A model generated the notes under the pieces. It was given only the letters and a program-made list of their open reading frames with translations. It was not told where the DNA came from and ran no database searches. Positions 38,856-48,159 of a stretch of DNA of 64,000 nt are shown piece after piece (within the stretch, counting starts at the first letter, position 1; each line of letters begins with the position of its first letter). The position numbers were made by a program, and so were the translations under genes. The DNA lies in the NCBI GenBank assembly GCA_005883585.1, contig VBFD01000123.1:1-64000 (forward strand), read 5' to 3'. Source of the DNA: UBA10449 sp005883585. Its GTDB lineage: Bacteria > Chloroflexota > Dormibacteria > Dormibacterales > Dormibacteraceae.

Positions 38856-39518
38856 ATGTCGGATCGCGAGGTGCTTGGGCTACTCGTCGCCACGCGTGAT
38901 GAACCCGGTGTGCTCTATCGACTCTCGGAGGCGATCTTCAAGCACGGCGCCAACATCACCTACATCGCAAGCGGCGCTCATCGAGACAACCTCGCCGAAC
39001 TACAGCTGGAGGTGACGGGCGCGCGCGACGAGGCGCGGCTGCTGGCCGACCTCGAAGGGCTCGAGGGGGTCACGCAGGTGAGTCGGGTGCCCACCTTTCA
39101 GCGCATTTTTGGCAAGCGGGTGATCGTGATCGGCGGCGGCGCGCAGGTCGGCATGGTTGCCCAAGGCGCCGTAGCGGAGGCGGACCGGCACAACATCCGC
39201 GGCGAGCGCATCTCGGTCGACACGATCCCGCTCGTCGGGGAGGAGCAGCTCGCGCAGGCGGTGCGCGCGGTGGCGCGCTTGCATCGGGCGCGCGCGCTGG
39301 TCCTGGCCGGAGCGCTGATGGGCGGCGACATCAGCCACGCGGTTCGCGAGATACGCGAGGCCGGCATCATCGTGCTCTGCACGAACATGGCGGGATCGGT
39401 GCCGGATGCGGCCGACGTCGTCGTCAGCGACCCGGTGGAAGCCGGCGTGATGGCGGTGATGCTCATCGCCGACACAGCCAAGTTTTCGATCGAGCAGGTC
39501 CGCGGCCGCCGCTTTTAG
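38856..39518 (+). CDS. ACT-domain protein (DUF5612-like)
   Basis: 220 aa. An N-terminal ACT domain (LGLLVATRDEPGVLYRLSEA, about residues 6-75) senses small ligands, typically amino acids. The C-terminal part (GKRVIVIGGGAQVGMVAQGA onward) resembles DUF5612, with a GGGAQVG nucleotide-like loop and LVLAGALMGGDISHAVRE. I know this pairing mainly from archaea and deep-branching bacteria. Function unknown; convergent with the transglutaminase at 39515 (4-nt overlap). Confidence 0.78.
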   Translation: MSDREVLGLLVATRDEPGVLYRLSEAIFKHGANITYIASGAHRDNLAELQLEVTGARDEARLLADLEGLEGVTQVSRVPTFQRIFGKRVIVIGGGAQVGMVAQGAVAEADRHNIRGERISVDTIPLVGEEQLAQAVRAVARLHRARALVLAGALMGGDISHAVREIREAGIIVLCTNMAGSVPDAADVVVSDPVEAGVMAVMLIADTAKFSIEQVRGRRF

Positions 39519-40327
39519 GTCAGGGAGCGGGTTCGAACCTTGACGTTCATGCTGCCGGTCGCCGAGCCGACATACACCCCGCGAGTCGGAGCCGCGTCGC
39601 TGTAATCGCGGCCGACCGCGATGCGGACGTGCTGCTCGCCGATCCGCACCGGGTGGGTCGCGTCGTAGCCGACCCATCCCTTTTGCGGCACCCAGGCTTC
39701 ACCCCAAGCGTGCGACGCCCCCATGACACCGCGCCCTCGCGGATCGTGGATGTAGCCGCTGACATAGCGGGCGGGCACGCCCATGGCGCGTGCGACGGCG
39801 ATGAAAAGGTGCGCGAAGTCCTGGCATACGCCCGCGCGCAGCGACAGGACCTCATCCACCGAGCTGTACACGTTGGTCACCGCGCGGTCGTAGGCGAACT
39901 CGCGGCTGATCGCAAGCGTCAGGTTGTCGAGCACCAGTTCCACATCGGAGGCCGATTCCGGGTCGGCGATGGGTTGCCTGCCCGCGAGCTCTCGCACGCC
40001 CGGCACGTCTTTCACGGGGGAGCGAAAGCGCAGGAAGTCCTGGACTAGCTCTTCCCCAGGTTCAGTGTCCATCTGCAGTCCGGTTTCGACCACCGATGTG
40101 CTGGTCACGCTCAGGCGGGTGTGAGGGCGAACAAGGTTGAAGTAGTGGACGTCATTGCCGTATCCGTCGCGATAGGTTCTCGGCTCGATGCCCGGGCTTG
40201 CATCAAGGTCGAACTTCAGGCAGCGCTGCCCATTTCCGTCCATCGGTCGCAGGCGGAGCTCCATGGCGGTCTCCGCGATCGGCCCGCTGTACCGGTATTT
40301 GGTTTCGTGCACGATCTCGAGCCTCAT
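39515..40327 (-). CDS. transglutaminase-like cysteine protease-fold protein
   Basis: 270 aa. An N-terminal beta-rich domain (LEIVHETKYRYSGPIAETAM) is followed by the transglutaminase core with an intact triad: Cys in AGVCQDFAH near residue 170, His in SHAWGEAW near 208, Asp in GYDATHP near 223. Third gene of a minus-strand cluster with the alpha-E and ATP-grasp proteins, overlapping the former by 4 nt. Likely a peptidase or amide ligase acting on the cluster's product. Confidence 0.9.
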   Translation of the reverse strand: MRLEIVHETKYRYSGPIAETAMELRLRPMDGNGQRCLKFDLDASPGIEPRTYRDGYGNDVHYFNLVRPHTRLSVTSTSVVETGLQMDTEPGEELVQDFLRFRSPVKDVPGVRELAGRQPIADPESASDVELVLDNLTLAISREFAYDRAVTNVYSSVDEVLSLRAGVCQDFAHLFIAVARAMGVPARYVSGYIHDPRGRGVMGASHAWGEAWVPQKGWVGYDATHPVRIGEQHVRIAVGRDYSDAAPTRGVYVGSATGSMNVKVRTRSLT

Positions 40328-41277
40328 CGTTGCTGCTGCTGCTGGGGCATTGCCTGACCTTCGTCACCAAGAACGCCGGCCGGAACCTTGCTGGGGTGGA
40401 AATACGTCTCTCGCATCGCCAGTTCGAGCTGGCGCAGCAGCGCGCGGCATTGCGCCTCGAAATCGCGCGCGTTCTCGGCGATCCCCTGCGTGTTCGCCTG
40501 CTTGAACAGCGACTGGAAACGCGAAAGCAAGATCCGCGGGCGTGACCGGCGGCCGGCGCCGTCGATGCGAGACACGGACTCGAGCGCTTCAGCGGCAGCG
40601 AATCGAGCCGAGCGCGGCAACGTGGAGTCGAGGAGCAAGCACTCGATCACGTGCTCAGGCGTCACACCGCCTGAGTAGCGCGCTTGGTAGGACTCGAACG
40701 CGAAGCACGACTTCAGCACCGCCGTCCACTCGAGCGCGTCCTCTGGGGTACCTGCCAGCTCGGCGGACTTACGTGTCACGATCGCAGTCACGTTCGCCGC
40801 GCGCTCCAGGAACTTGCCGAGGCGAACGAAGTCGCGCGCCTGGTCGTGGGACATCGTGTCCTCGAGCAGGCCGTCCACCAGCCGGACGCTCAGCTGGACA
40901 TTCATCAGGAACGGGTACAGGTCCGGTTGCCAGCTGCCTTCCTGTACGCGCCAATGCAGCGCGTTGACCTGCTCGTAGAGCTCTGTGGGCAGCGACGGGC
41001 GAACTGCCTGGGCCGCAAGGCGAGCCGCCGAAACGCTCGCTCGCACCGAGGGACCGAGCGTCCCTGTAACCACCATCTCCACGGCCTGATCGCGGCGGCC
41101 CGTGTTGCTGCCCGGCCAGCCGGCGAGCTCCATGAACCTGGTCCAGAAGTCCGGCCCGGGCTCGTCCGTGCGATCAAGCGAAAGGGCCACGTGCACGCCG
41201 AGGATTCGGGCCAGGTGGTCTGCGCGTTCGAGGTGGCGCCCCAGAAGCGTAAGTGAGGTGGCGGCCCTGCTAAGCAT
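40324..41277 (-). CDS. alpha-E domain protein
   Basis: 317 aa, all-helical alpha-E (DUF403) domain: LSRAATSLTLLGRHLERADH at the N-terminus and RFVRLGKFLERAANV-like E/R-rich helices in the middle. Always found near circularly permuted ATP-grasp and transglutaminase genes in my knowledge of the family; no biochemical role is established. Overlaps its neighbours on both sides. Confidence 0.9.
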   Translation of the reverse strand: MLSRAATSLTLLGRHLERADHLARILGVHVALSLDRTDEPGPDFWTRFMELAGWPGSNTGRRDQAVEMVVTGTLGPSVRASVSAARLAAQAVRPSLPTELYEQVNALHWRVQEGSWQPDLYPFLMNVQLSVRLVDGLLEDTMSHDQARDFVRLGKFLERAANVTAIVTRKSAELAGTPEDALEWTAVLKSCFAFESYQARYSGGVTPEHVIECLLLDSTLPRSARFAAAEALESVSRIDGAGRRSRPRILLSRFQSLFKQANTQGIAENARDFEAQCRALLRQLELAMRETYFHPSKVPAGVLGDEGQAMPQQQQQR

Positions 41278-42757
41278 CCTGACCGTTTACCCGGTCGACA
41301 TCGCCGCCGGCCTCAGCCATCACCCATGTGTCGCGGCTGCCTCCGCCCTGCGAGCTGTTGACGATGAGCGAGCCTGGCCTCAACGCCACCCGTGTCAGCC
41401 CGCCCGGCGTGACGTGTACGTCAGGTCCGGTCAGCACGAATGGGCGGAGGTCCTGGTGGGCGCGGCGAAGCTCACCGCCGTCGAATATGGGTTGGACCGA
41501 CAGCGGCACGACCGGCTGCGCAATGAATGCACGAGGCTGCGCTTCAATCCGCTGACGAAACGCATCGCGCTGCTCGCGAGTCGAGGCAGGGCCGATCAGC
41601 ATCCCGTACCCACCCGACGCGTCGACGGTCTTCACCACCAGATCGTCGATGTGATCAAGCACGTAGCGCCGGTCTTCCGCGATGGCACATAGGTAGGTGG
41701 GAACGTTGGGCAGGATGGGCTCCTCGCCGAGGTAGTACTTGATGATCTTCGGGACCAGCGCGTAGACGGCCTTGTCGTCGGCGACGCCATTGCCCAACCC
41801 GTTGGCGATGGCGACGTTGCCGGCTCGATATGCGTTCACCAGCCCGGCCACGCCGACCAGCGATTCCTGGCGCCCGAAGATGGGGTCGAGCCATTCGTCG
41901 TCGAGCCGCCTGTAGATGACATGCACTGGGCGAAGACCGCGCGTCGTGCGCATGAAGACGTGGTCGAGGTCGACGACGAGGTCGGTGCCTTCCACCAGCT
42001 CGATACCCATCTGTTTGGCCAGGTACAGGTGCTCGTAATACGCGGCGTTGTTGATGCCCGGCGTCAGCAGCACGACCGTGGGATCTTCGACGCCCGGCGG
42101 CGCCAGCCAGCGGAGGTGCCGCAGGAGCTCGTGGATATAGCCTTCTACCGGGCGCACGGGATAGCCTGCGAACAGGTCGGGCAGCACGCGCTTCATCACC
42201 TGGCGGTTCGCGAGCACGTATGAGACGCCCGACGGCGTGCGCAGATTGTCTTCGAGCACGAAGAACTCGCCCTTATCATCCCGAACCAGGTCGATCCCGG
42301 CGATGTGGCAGTGGATTCCGTGCGGCACCGGCAGGCCCTCGATCTCCCTCAGGTACTGCGAGCTGCTGAGCACGATCTCCGGAGGCACGGCGCCCTGCTT
42401 GAGGATCAGCTTGCGGCCGTAGACGTCATCCAGGAACAGGTTCAGCGCCGTCAGCCGCTGCTTGAGACCGGCCTCGAGGCGCTTCCAGGTCTCGGCAGCG
42501 ATGACCCTCGGGATGATGTCGAAGGGAAAGACCTTCTCGTTGCCCTGGGCGTCCGGGTAGACCGCGAACGTGATGCCGTGGTCGCGGAACATCTGCATGG
42601 CGAGCTCGTGGCGGCGCTCGAGCTCGGCCGGACCGAGACGGTTCAACAGCTCGTAGAGCCGGCGATAGCCAGGCCGCGGCTCATTCGCGGCCGCAAGCAT
42701 TTCGTCATAGAAGCCGTTGGTCTGGTAGTTGGCACCCAGAGATTTCACGGAAGGCAC
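41270..42757 (-). CDS. circularly permuted ATP-grasp protein (type 2)
   Basis: 495 aa. HGITFAVYPDAQGNEKVFPF and DKGEFFVLEDNLRTPSGVSYV, ELVEGTDLVVDLDHVFMRTT and VVKTVDASGGYGMLIGPAST are the hallmarks of the DUF404/DUF407 circularly permuted ATP-grasp, an amide-bond forming ligase fold. Expected to form a peptide or amide bond on an unknown substrate. First gene of the minus-strand cluster, divergent from two more transglutaminase genes. Confidence 0.92.
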   Translation of the reverse strand: MPSVKSLGANYQTNGFYDEMLAAANEPRPGYRRLYELLNRLGPAELERRHELAMQMFRDHGITFAVYPDAQGNEKVFPFDIIPRVIAAETWKRLEAGLKQRLTALNLFLDDVYGRKLILKQGAVPPEIVLSSSQYLREIEGLPVPHGIHCHIAGIDLVRDDKGEFFVLEDNLRTPSGVSYVLANRQVMKRVLPDLFAGYPVRPVEGYIHELLRHLRWLAPPGVEDPTVVLLTPGINNAAYYEHLYLAKQMGIELVEGTDLVVDLDHVFMRTTRGLRPVHVIYRRLDDEWLDPIFGRQESLVGVAGLVNAYRAGNVAIANGLGNGVADDKAVYALVPKIIKYYLGEEPILPNVPTYLCAIAEDRRYVLDHIDDLVVKTVDASGGYGMLIGPASTREQRDAFRQRIEAQPRAFIAQPVVPLSVQPIFDGGELRRAHQDLRPFVLTGPDVHVTPGGLTRVALRPGSLIVNSSQGGGSRDTWVMAEAGGDVDRVNGQDA

Positions 42758-42775
42758 CGCTATAGTGTCTGCGCC

Positions 42776-43648
42776 ATTCCGAATCCAGGAAAGACGATCG
42801 ACTTACGGGTTGGCTGCGAGTTCAACTACGACGTCAGCGCACCCACGACGATGACCGTCCAGGTGCGCCCGCGATCAGACGCCCGGCACCAGCTCGTCAC
42901 CGAGACCTGGACGACGGAGCCCCCGCTGCCGGTGGACGAGTACGTCGACCTCTACGGGAATCCGGTCAAACGATTGGTGGCGCCCAAAGGCACGCTGACC
43001 CTTCGCTACGACGCGAGGTGTCTGGTCCCAGACGAGCCCGACCCAGACGGCTCCGGCGTGGGCCAGACGCTGGTGGAGCAGATCCCAGGCGAGCTGCTCC
43101 ACTACACGCTGCCGAGTCGGTACTGCCTTTCGGACGAGCTGATGGCAGCCGCCTGGGAGCTTTTCGGCCAGACCGAGCCCGGGTGGGCCCGCGTGCAGGC
43201 GATATGCGACTGGGTCCACGACAACCTCCAGTTCCAGTACGGCGCCAGCAACCCCCTCACAACCGCCGTCGACGTTTTCAACAATCGCAAGGGAGTGTGT
43301 CGAGACTTCGCGCACCTCGCGGTAACCTTCTGCCGAGCGATGAGCATCCCTGCCCGCTACGTGTTTGGGTACCTGCCCGACCTCTACGTTCCGCCGCCGG
43401 CGGAGCCGATGGATTTTGCGGCCTGGATGGAGGTCTGGTTGGGCGACCGGTGGTGGACGTTCGATCCCCGCAACAACGCCAGGCGGGTGGGACGGGTGCT
43501 GATCGGTCGGGGCCGCGACGCCCTCGACGTGGCGATGGTGACGACGTTCGGGCCGGCCGAGTTTCGCTCCATGACCGTCTGGGCCGACGTAAACCCCACG
43601 GAGTCTCCGACTCCGCGGGGACCCCTCGACAAGGCGGCGGCGGCCTGA
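42776..43648 (+). CDS. transglutaminase-like protein lacking the usual catalytic His
   Basis: About 290 aa. The N-terminal beta domain begins at TIDLRVGCEFNYDVS, upstream of the first ATG (42851); the only start candidates that include it are ATT 42776 or ATC 42796, and TATAGT (42761-42766) fits a near-leaderless start at 42776. The core has Cys in KGVCRDFAH near residue 173 and Asp in TFDPRNN, but where the His normally stands (HAW) the sequence reads DFAAWMEVW. So the triad seems incomplete. One-base overlap with the next transglutaminase gene. Confidence 0.82.
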   Translation: MPNPGKTIDLRVGCEFNYDVSAPTTMTVQVRPRSDARHQLVTETWTTEPPLPVDEYVDLYGNPVKRLVAPKGTLTLRYDARCLVPDEPDPDGSGVGQTLVEQIPGELLHYTLPSRYCLSDELMAAAWELFGQTEPGWARVQAICDWVHDNLQFQYGASNPLTTAVDVFNNRKGVCRDFAHLAVTFCRAMSIPARYVFGYLPDLYVPPPAEPMDFAAWMEVWLGDRWWTFDPRNNARRVGRVLIGRGRDALDVAMVTTFGPAEFRSMTVWADVNPTESPTPRGPLDKAAAA

Positions 43649-44523
43649 TGGCGATCGAGATCGCGTCGGTGGACTGGCCGGCGGCGCGCCGCGCTACCTA
43701 CAACGTCAGGCAGAGCTTCCGCTACGAATATCCAGAGCCGATTCGAGACCTGAGTCACCGCCTGGTCGTCATTCCGCCAGAGCGGTTTGGGGACCAGCGC
43801 CGGCTGAGGCACCAGGTTTCGGTTGGCCTCGACGGCGTCCGGATCGACGATCGCCGAGACCGATTCGGCAACAACGTGGTCGAGGTTTTCGCGTCGCAAG
43901 TCTCGTCTGCGATCGAGTTTGACGTCGACATCTCGGTCGAGCGCCGAGCCTCCGAGCCCAACCGCCTGCCCGACGGCTGGCTCGCGGACGGCTATCTGTT
44001 GCGGCCATCTGCGCTCACGACGCCCGATGCACGAATTCGCGCCATTGCCGACGAGCTGGCCGCGTCCACGCCTTGGGGTGTGGAGCTGGCCGGCCGCATC
44101 AACAGCTGGGTGCACGAGTCCATGACCTACGAGCACGGTGTCACGGGTGTGCGGACGACCGCCGCCGAGGCGCTGGCGCTGGGCGCCGGCGTGTGCCAGG
44201 ACTACGCGCACATCATGCTCACGGTCTGCCGGGCATGCGGCCTGCCCGCGCGGTACGTGTCCGGGCACATGCTTGCGCAGGGCGGAACCCATGCGTGGGT
44301 CGAGGTCGTGCTGCCGACCAATGACGGCACAGGCGACGCGATCGCCTGGCCGTTCGATCCGACCCAGGCGAGCCGCGCCGGGCTGGGCTACGTCACGATC
44401 GCGGTCGGCGGCGATTACTCCGATGTGGCGCCGACGTCGGGGACGTATCTGTCGCCCCGGCTGGGGCGGCTCGAAACTCGCAAGAGCGTGACGCTCACCG
44501 AGCTGGAGTACGCGGCGGGTTAG
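43648..44523 (+). CDS. transglutaminase-like protein
   Basis: 291 aa. N-terminal beta domain (YNVRQSFRYEYPEPIRDLSH), then a full triad: Cys in AGVCQDYAH near residue 182, His in THAWVEVV near 214, Asp in WPFDPTQ near 236. YVTIAVGGDYSDVAPTSGTY closes the domain much as in the 39515 protein. ATG overlaps the previous stop (TGATG). Third transglutaminase of the cluster. Confidence 0.92.
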   Translation: MAIEIASVDWPAARRATYNVRQSFRYEYPEPIRDLSHRLVVIPPERFGDQRRLRHQVSVGLDGVRIDDRRDRFGNNVVEVFASQVSSAIEFDVDISVERRASEPNRLPDGWLADGYLLRPSALTTPDARIRAIADELAASTPWGVELAGRINSWVHESMTYEHGVTGVRTTAAEALALGAGVCQDYAHIMLTVCRACGLPARYVSGHMLAQGGTHAWVEVVLPTNDGTGDAIAWPFDPTQASRAGLGYVTIAVGGDYSDVAPTSGTYLSPRLGRLETRKSVTLTELEYAAG

Positions 44524-44526
44524 GCT
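44521..44526 (+). promoter_or_regulatory. -10 box TAGGCT before the MFS gene
   Basis: TAGGCT begins at the stop codon of the transglutaminase gene and ends 6 nt before ATC 44533, the point where the MFS reading frame would have to start to include its first membrane helix. Confidence 0.3.
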
Positions 44527-44532
44527 GCGTCC

Positions 44533-45741
44533 ATCGCCGAATCACTGATCCGCAGCCGAAGCGGCGCGCTGATCGCCGCCCTGTTTTTTGCGACGCTCGC
44601 CACGGGAGTGATGCTGATCGCCGTCCCGCTGGAGCTGCGCCAACTCCGCGCGAGCCCGACCCAGATCGGTATCGCTCTTTCGATGTTCGGCCTCGGCATG
44701 TTCATTTTCGAATGGGTGTGGGGCGTGCTCGCCGACCGGCTCGGATACGTGGCGCCGATGGTTGTGTCGCTGGTGCTGTACGCGGCGGGGATCGTGCTGC
44801 TCGCGCGCGTGGAATCTGTCGTTCTGATCGGCCTCGCGTACCTGCTCGCGTCCGGGATGATGGTGGCGGTGGGGCCGGTCGGCCGCTCGTTCCTGGGCAC
44901 CAACCTGCCGCCTCGGTACCAGGGCACCGGACTCGCGCTGCTGGCGGCGACGTGGGTCATCGGAGAGGCCATCGGCTCGGGAGCCGGAGGGCACCTCATC
45001 GACCAGCTGCCGATTCGCTCAGTTCTCTATGGGGCGTCCGTGCTGCCGCTCTTGAGTGCCGCGATGGTCGTTCTCGTCTTCCGCGGTTACACGGAAACCC
45101 ACGGCCACAGGTCCGCGACTGAGTCAGCCGACACCGTGCAATCCGCAGGAACTGGCGTCGTCCGCGTGATGATCGTCACGGCCTCGATCGTCCTTCTCTT
45201 CCAGGTCGGAGCCGGCGGCGAGCTCGCGTTGCTCCCGCTGCTCGTCACGTCGCACCTGAATCTCTCCGCCGCCACAGCGGGTACTGCGATGTTCATCGTC
45301 GGGGCGCTCGGAGGATTGCTGCTCGTCCCGGGCGGCATCGCATCGGATCGTTGGGGCCGCCGCCCGACGATGATCGCGGGCGGCATCCTCTCCGCCGCAG
45401 GCTTCGCCGTGTATGCGATCGCCGGCAATTTTGGATCCGTCGTGATCGGAGCGGTTCTACGCACCGCCGGCGCTTCGCTGCTGTGGCCCGCCACGACCGC
45501 GTGGATCTCAGAGTCTGCGCCGCGCCGGAACCACGCTCTCGTGATGGGATTGTTCGGGGAGTTTGAAAACGTCGGCGTGACGATCGGGCCGCTGCTTGGC
45601 GGTCTCGCCTGGTCGCTGGCCGGGATCCAGGCTGCGTTCGTGACCTACGCGGTGGCGTCGGTGCTGGCTGCGCTGGTCGCGGCGTTCGCCGCCGGGCGCA
45701 GGACAGTCCGCGGTGAGCGGGTCGCGCTTCAGGTGCGCTGA
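44533..45741 (+). CDS. major facilitator superfamily transporter
   Basis: About 400 aa, twelve predicted segments in two halves with a central loop near residue 195. The motif GVLADRLGY after segment 2 and GGIASDRWGRRP after segment 8 are MFS motif A. The first helix (SGALIAALFFATLATGVMLI) starts before the first canonical start codons (GTG 44605, ATG 44608), which would cut it in half; the frame is open back to 44524, with ATC 44533 or CTG 44545 the candidates. Substrate unknown. Overlaps the DUF4260-like gene at the 3' end by 13 nt. Confidence 0.87.
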   Translation: MAESLIRSRSGALIAALFFATLATGVMLIAVPLELRQLRASPTQIGIALSMFGLGMFIFEWVWGVLADRLGYVAPMVVSLVLYAAGIVLLARVESVVLIGLAYLLASGMMVAVGPVGRSFLGTNLPPRYQGTGLALLAATWVIGEAIGSGAGGHLIDQLPIRSVLYGASVLPLLSAAMVVLVFRGYTETHGHRSATESADTVQSAGTGVVRVMIVTASIVLLFQVGAGGELALLPLLVTSHLNLSAATAGTAMFIVGALGGLLLVPGGIASDRWGRRPTMIAGGILSAAGFAVYAIAGNFGSVVIGAVLRTAGASLLWPATTAWISESAPRRNHALVMGLFGEFENVGVTIGPLLGGLAWSLAGIQAAFVTYAVASVLAALVAAFAAGRRTVRGERVALQVR

Positions 45742-46079
45742 AACCCCTCGGGGCTGCGCAGCCCGAAGCCGAGGCTCCGGTCGAAGGCGATGTGGGCGAT
45801 CCAGGCCAGGCCGCCGGCGAGCCACGAGGGCGACATGAGCGCAAATGCGGCCACGGCAAGCACGCCTGGCGCCCAGAAACGATGCACGGCGTTGTAGAGC
45901 GGCACCATGTTGGGTTGGATCTGATCTCGCTGGAGGCCGCGGGTGCTGCCGAGCAAGGCCAGGTCGGGCGCGATCGCGAACACGACCAGCAGCCACCAGG
46001 CGGATGGATGGGTCACCACGACCGCGATCCCCAGCCCGGCTGAGAGCAGGCCCAGGCCCAGATATCCGAGTCGCTTCAC
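45729..46079 (-). CDS. DUF4260-like small membrane protein
   Basis: 116 aa, three to four hydrophobic segments. FAIAPDLALLGSTRG, VPLYNAVHRFWAPGVLAV and LAWIAHIAFDRSLGFGL match the DUF4260 pattern (APDL, YN-x-x-H, HI-x-x-DR-x-LG). Function unknown. Divergent from the response regulator, 42 bp apart. Confidence 0.75.
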   Translation of the reverse strand: MKRLGYLGLGLLSAGLGIAVVVTHPSAWWLLVVFAIAPDLALLGSTRGLQRDQIQPNMVPLYNAVHRFWAPGVLAVAAFALMSPSWLAGGLAWIAHIAFDRSLGFGLRSPEGFQRT

Positions 46080-46121
46080 TCTCTTATGGAATCCTCACCG
46101 CAGTCTTATATATCCGTGAGC

Positions 46122-46790
46122 ATGACCAATTCCTTGATCCTGGTCGTCGAAGACGACGCGAGGCTGGCGGCGACGCTCGAGCGCGTGCTGATGGCCGAAG
46201 GCCACGAGGTCGCCACGGCCGGTGATGGGATGGAGGCCCTGAGGCGCGCGAAGGAGCGGCCGCCCGACCTCGTGATCCTTGACGTGATGTTGCCCGGCCT
46301 CGACGGCATCGGCGTATGCCGCCGGCTGCGCGCGACCGCGCAGTTTCCGATCCTCATGCTCACGGCCCTGGATGGAACCGAAGACCGGGTCCGCGGTCTC
46401 GATTCGGGCGCGGACGACTACCTGGTGAAGCCGTTCGCTTACCAGGAGCTGCTTGCCCGCGTCCGCGCGCTTCTGCGGCGGACTGGTCCCGTCGACCACC
46501 TGCGCTTCGCGGACCTCGTCCTCGAGCCTGCCAGCCGTGGCGCTTGGCGCGGCACTCGGCCGCTTTCGTTGACCCACACAGAGTTCACGCTCCTGGAGCA
46601 CTTCCTGCGCCACCCGCGCCAGGTGCTGACGCGCGAGCAGCTGCTGGAGGCGGTGTGGGCCGGCGAGCCCGAAAGCGACAACGTGGTCGCGGTGTACGTG
46701 GGATACGTGCGGCAGAAGCTCGAAGAAGGTGGCGAGCCGCGGTTGCTCCACACCATTCGCGGCTCGGGCTACGCCCTTCGAGAAAGTTAG
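46122..46790 (+). CDS. OmpR-family response regulator
   Basis: 222 aa. Receiver domain with VVEDD, phospho-acceptor Asp in LVILDVMLPGLDG near residue 54, and Lys in DDYLVKPFAY near 105; C-terminal winged HTH with LTHTEFTLLEHFLRHPRQVL and VGYVRQKLE. ATG 46122 is preferred over 46086 because VVEDD then falls at the normal place; a TATATA-type box lies about 9 nt upstream. Pairs with the kinase gene that starts immediately after. Confidence 0.93.
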   Translation: MTNSLILVVEDDARLAATLERVLMAEGHEVATAGDGMEALRRAKERPPDLVILDVMLPGLDGIGVCRRLRATAQFPILMLTALDGTEDRVRGLDSGADDYLVKPFAYQELLARVRALLRRTGPVDHLRFADLVLEPASRGAWRGTRPLSLTHTEFTLLEHFLRHPRQVLTREQLLEAVWAGEPESDNVVAVYVGYVRQKLEEGGEPRLLHTIRGSGYALRES

Positions 46791-48137
46791 ATGCCGCTTC
46801 GGCTGAGACTGGCCCTTTTCGGGGTCGGGGTCGTAGCACTCACGCTGGTGATCTTCGGCGGTCTTCTGTACGCCCTGGTGTCTCGCAGTGTGAACACCAA
46901 CCAGGACGATGCGCTGCGCACTCGAGCTCGCGAGGCTGCGGCCTCCGCGTCTCTGGCGCCCGACCTGGCACCAAGGCCGCCGCTTGCGCCGGCCGATCTG
47001 CGTACGAGCACCGATGTCTTCGTCGAGGTGTTCGATCTCCGCTGGACGCTCATTTACGCGACGGCGCAGCTCAATGGCCTCCCGCCGATGCCGTCTGCCA
47101 GGCTGCTGGCGGAGGCGCCCAGAGTCACCGAAGGGGCATTCGACACCAACGGTGGCTTTCGATATTTCGTGCTGCCGTTCGGAGACGGCTATGTCGTGAC
47201 CGGTCAATCGACGCGTGTGCCGCAGTCCAACCTCTCCGGCATCGTCGGCTTCCTGGTCATCTCCGGCGTCCCGACGTTGCTGGCGGCTCTGGCCGCATCG
47301 TGGCTCGTCGCCGGCAGGGCGTTGAGGCCGCTGAAATCCGTCGCCGTCGCGGCGGAAGACGTCGGCAGGACGCGAGATTTCGGGAGAAGGCTGCCGGTGC
47401 CGCGCAGCCGAGATGAGGTTGCCGTGCTCTCGACGAGCTTCAACGGAATGCTCAGCCGGCTGCAGGAGGCCTACGAGTCCCAGCGGCGCTTCGTGGCTGA
47501 TGCTTCTCACGAGCTCCGCACGCCGCTGGCGACGATCCAGGGCAATGCCGGGCTGCTCGCGCACGGTCCACCGATCGCGGAGCAGGTACGGCTTGCGGCA
47601 GCCACCGACATCGCGGACGAGAGCGAAAGGATGGGCAGGCTGGTCGATCGTCTGCTCACGCTTGCGCGCGCCGACTCCGGGCTCCGCCTCGAGCTGGCGG
47701 CCGTCGACCTGCGTGCCTTGGTGCTCGATGTAACGCGCCAGGCGGCCGCAGTCCACGCGGAGAGAACCTTCGATGTTCAGGTGGTCGACGCGTCAGTCGC
47801 CGGAGACGAGGACGCGCTCCGCCAGCTCCTATGGATCCTGATCGACAACGCACTCCGCTACTCGCGCTCGAAAATCTCGGTCGACGTCGTGGTCGACTCC
47901 GGCTGGGTGAGGCTGATGGTCGGCGACGACGGCGCGGGGATCGCGGTCGAAGAGCGGGAGCGAATCTTTCAGCGCTTTTACCGTTCGGACGCATCGCGCA
48001 CTGGGCACGGCGCCGGTCTCGGACTGTCGATCGCGCTCTGGATCACCGAGCAACACGGCGGCCGGATCATCGCCGACCAAAGCCAAGCCGGCGGCGCCGG
48101 GCTGTACGTCGACCTCCCGCTCTTACGACCTTCTTAG
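46791..48137 (+). CDS. sensor histidine kinase
   Basis: 448 aa. Two membrane segments (about 8-30 and 148-170) flank an extracytoplasmic sensor region; HAMP follows, then HisKA with FVADASHELRTPLATIQGN near residue 235 and HATPase with DNALRYSRSK, GDDGAGIAVEERERIFQRFY and GAGLGLSIALWIT. Starts directly after the OmpR-type regulator stop, its evident partner. Signal unknown. Confidence 0.94.
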   Translation: MPLRLRLALFGVGVVALTLVIFGGLLYALVSRSVNTNQDDALRTRAREAAASASLAPDLAPRPPLAPADLRTSTDVFVEVFDLRWTLIYATAQLNGLPPMPSARLLAEAPRVTEGAFDTNGGFRYFVLPFGDGYVVTGQSTRVPQSNLSGIVGFLVISGVPTLLAALAASWLVAGRALRPLKSVAVAAEDVGRTRDFGRRLPVPRSRDEVAVLSTSFNGMLSRLQEAYESQRRFVADASHELRTPLATIQGNAGLLAHGPPIAEQVRLAAATDIADESERMGRLVDRLLTLARADSGLRLELAAVDLRALVLDVTRQAAAVHAERTFDVQVVDASVAGDEDALRQLLWILIDNALRYSRSKISVDVVVDSGWVRLMVGDDGAGIAVEERERIFQRFYRSDASRTGHGAGLGLSIALWITEQHGGRIIADQSQAGGAGLYVDLPLLRPS

Positions 48138-48159
48138 CAACGGCACCGATTCTTGGTTC

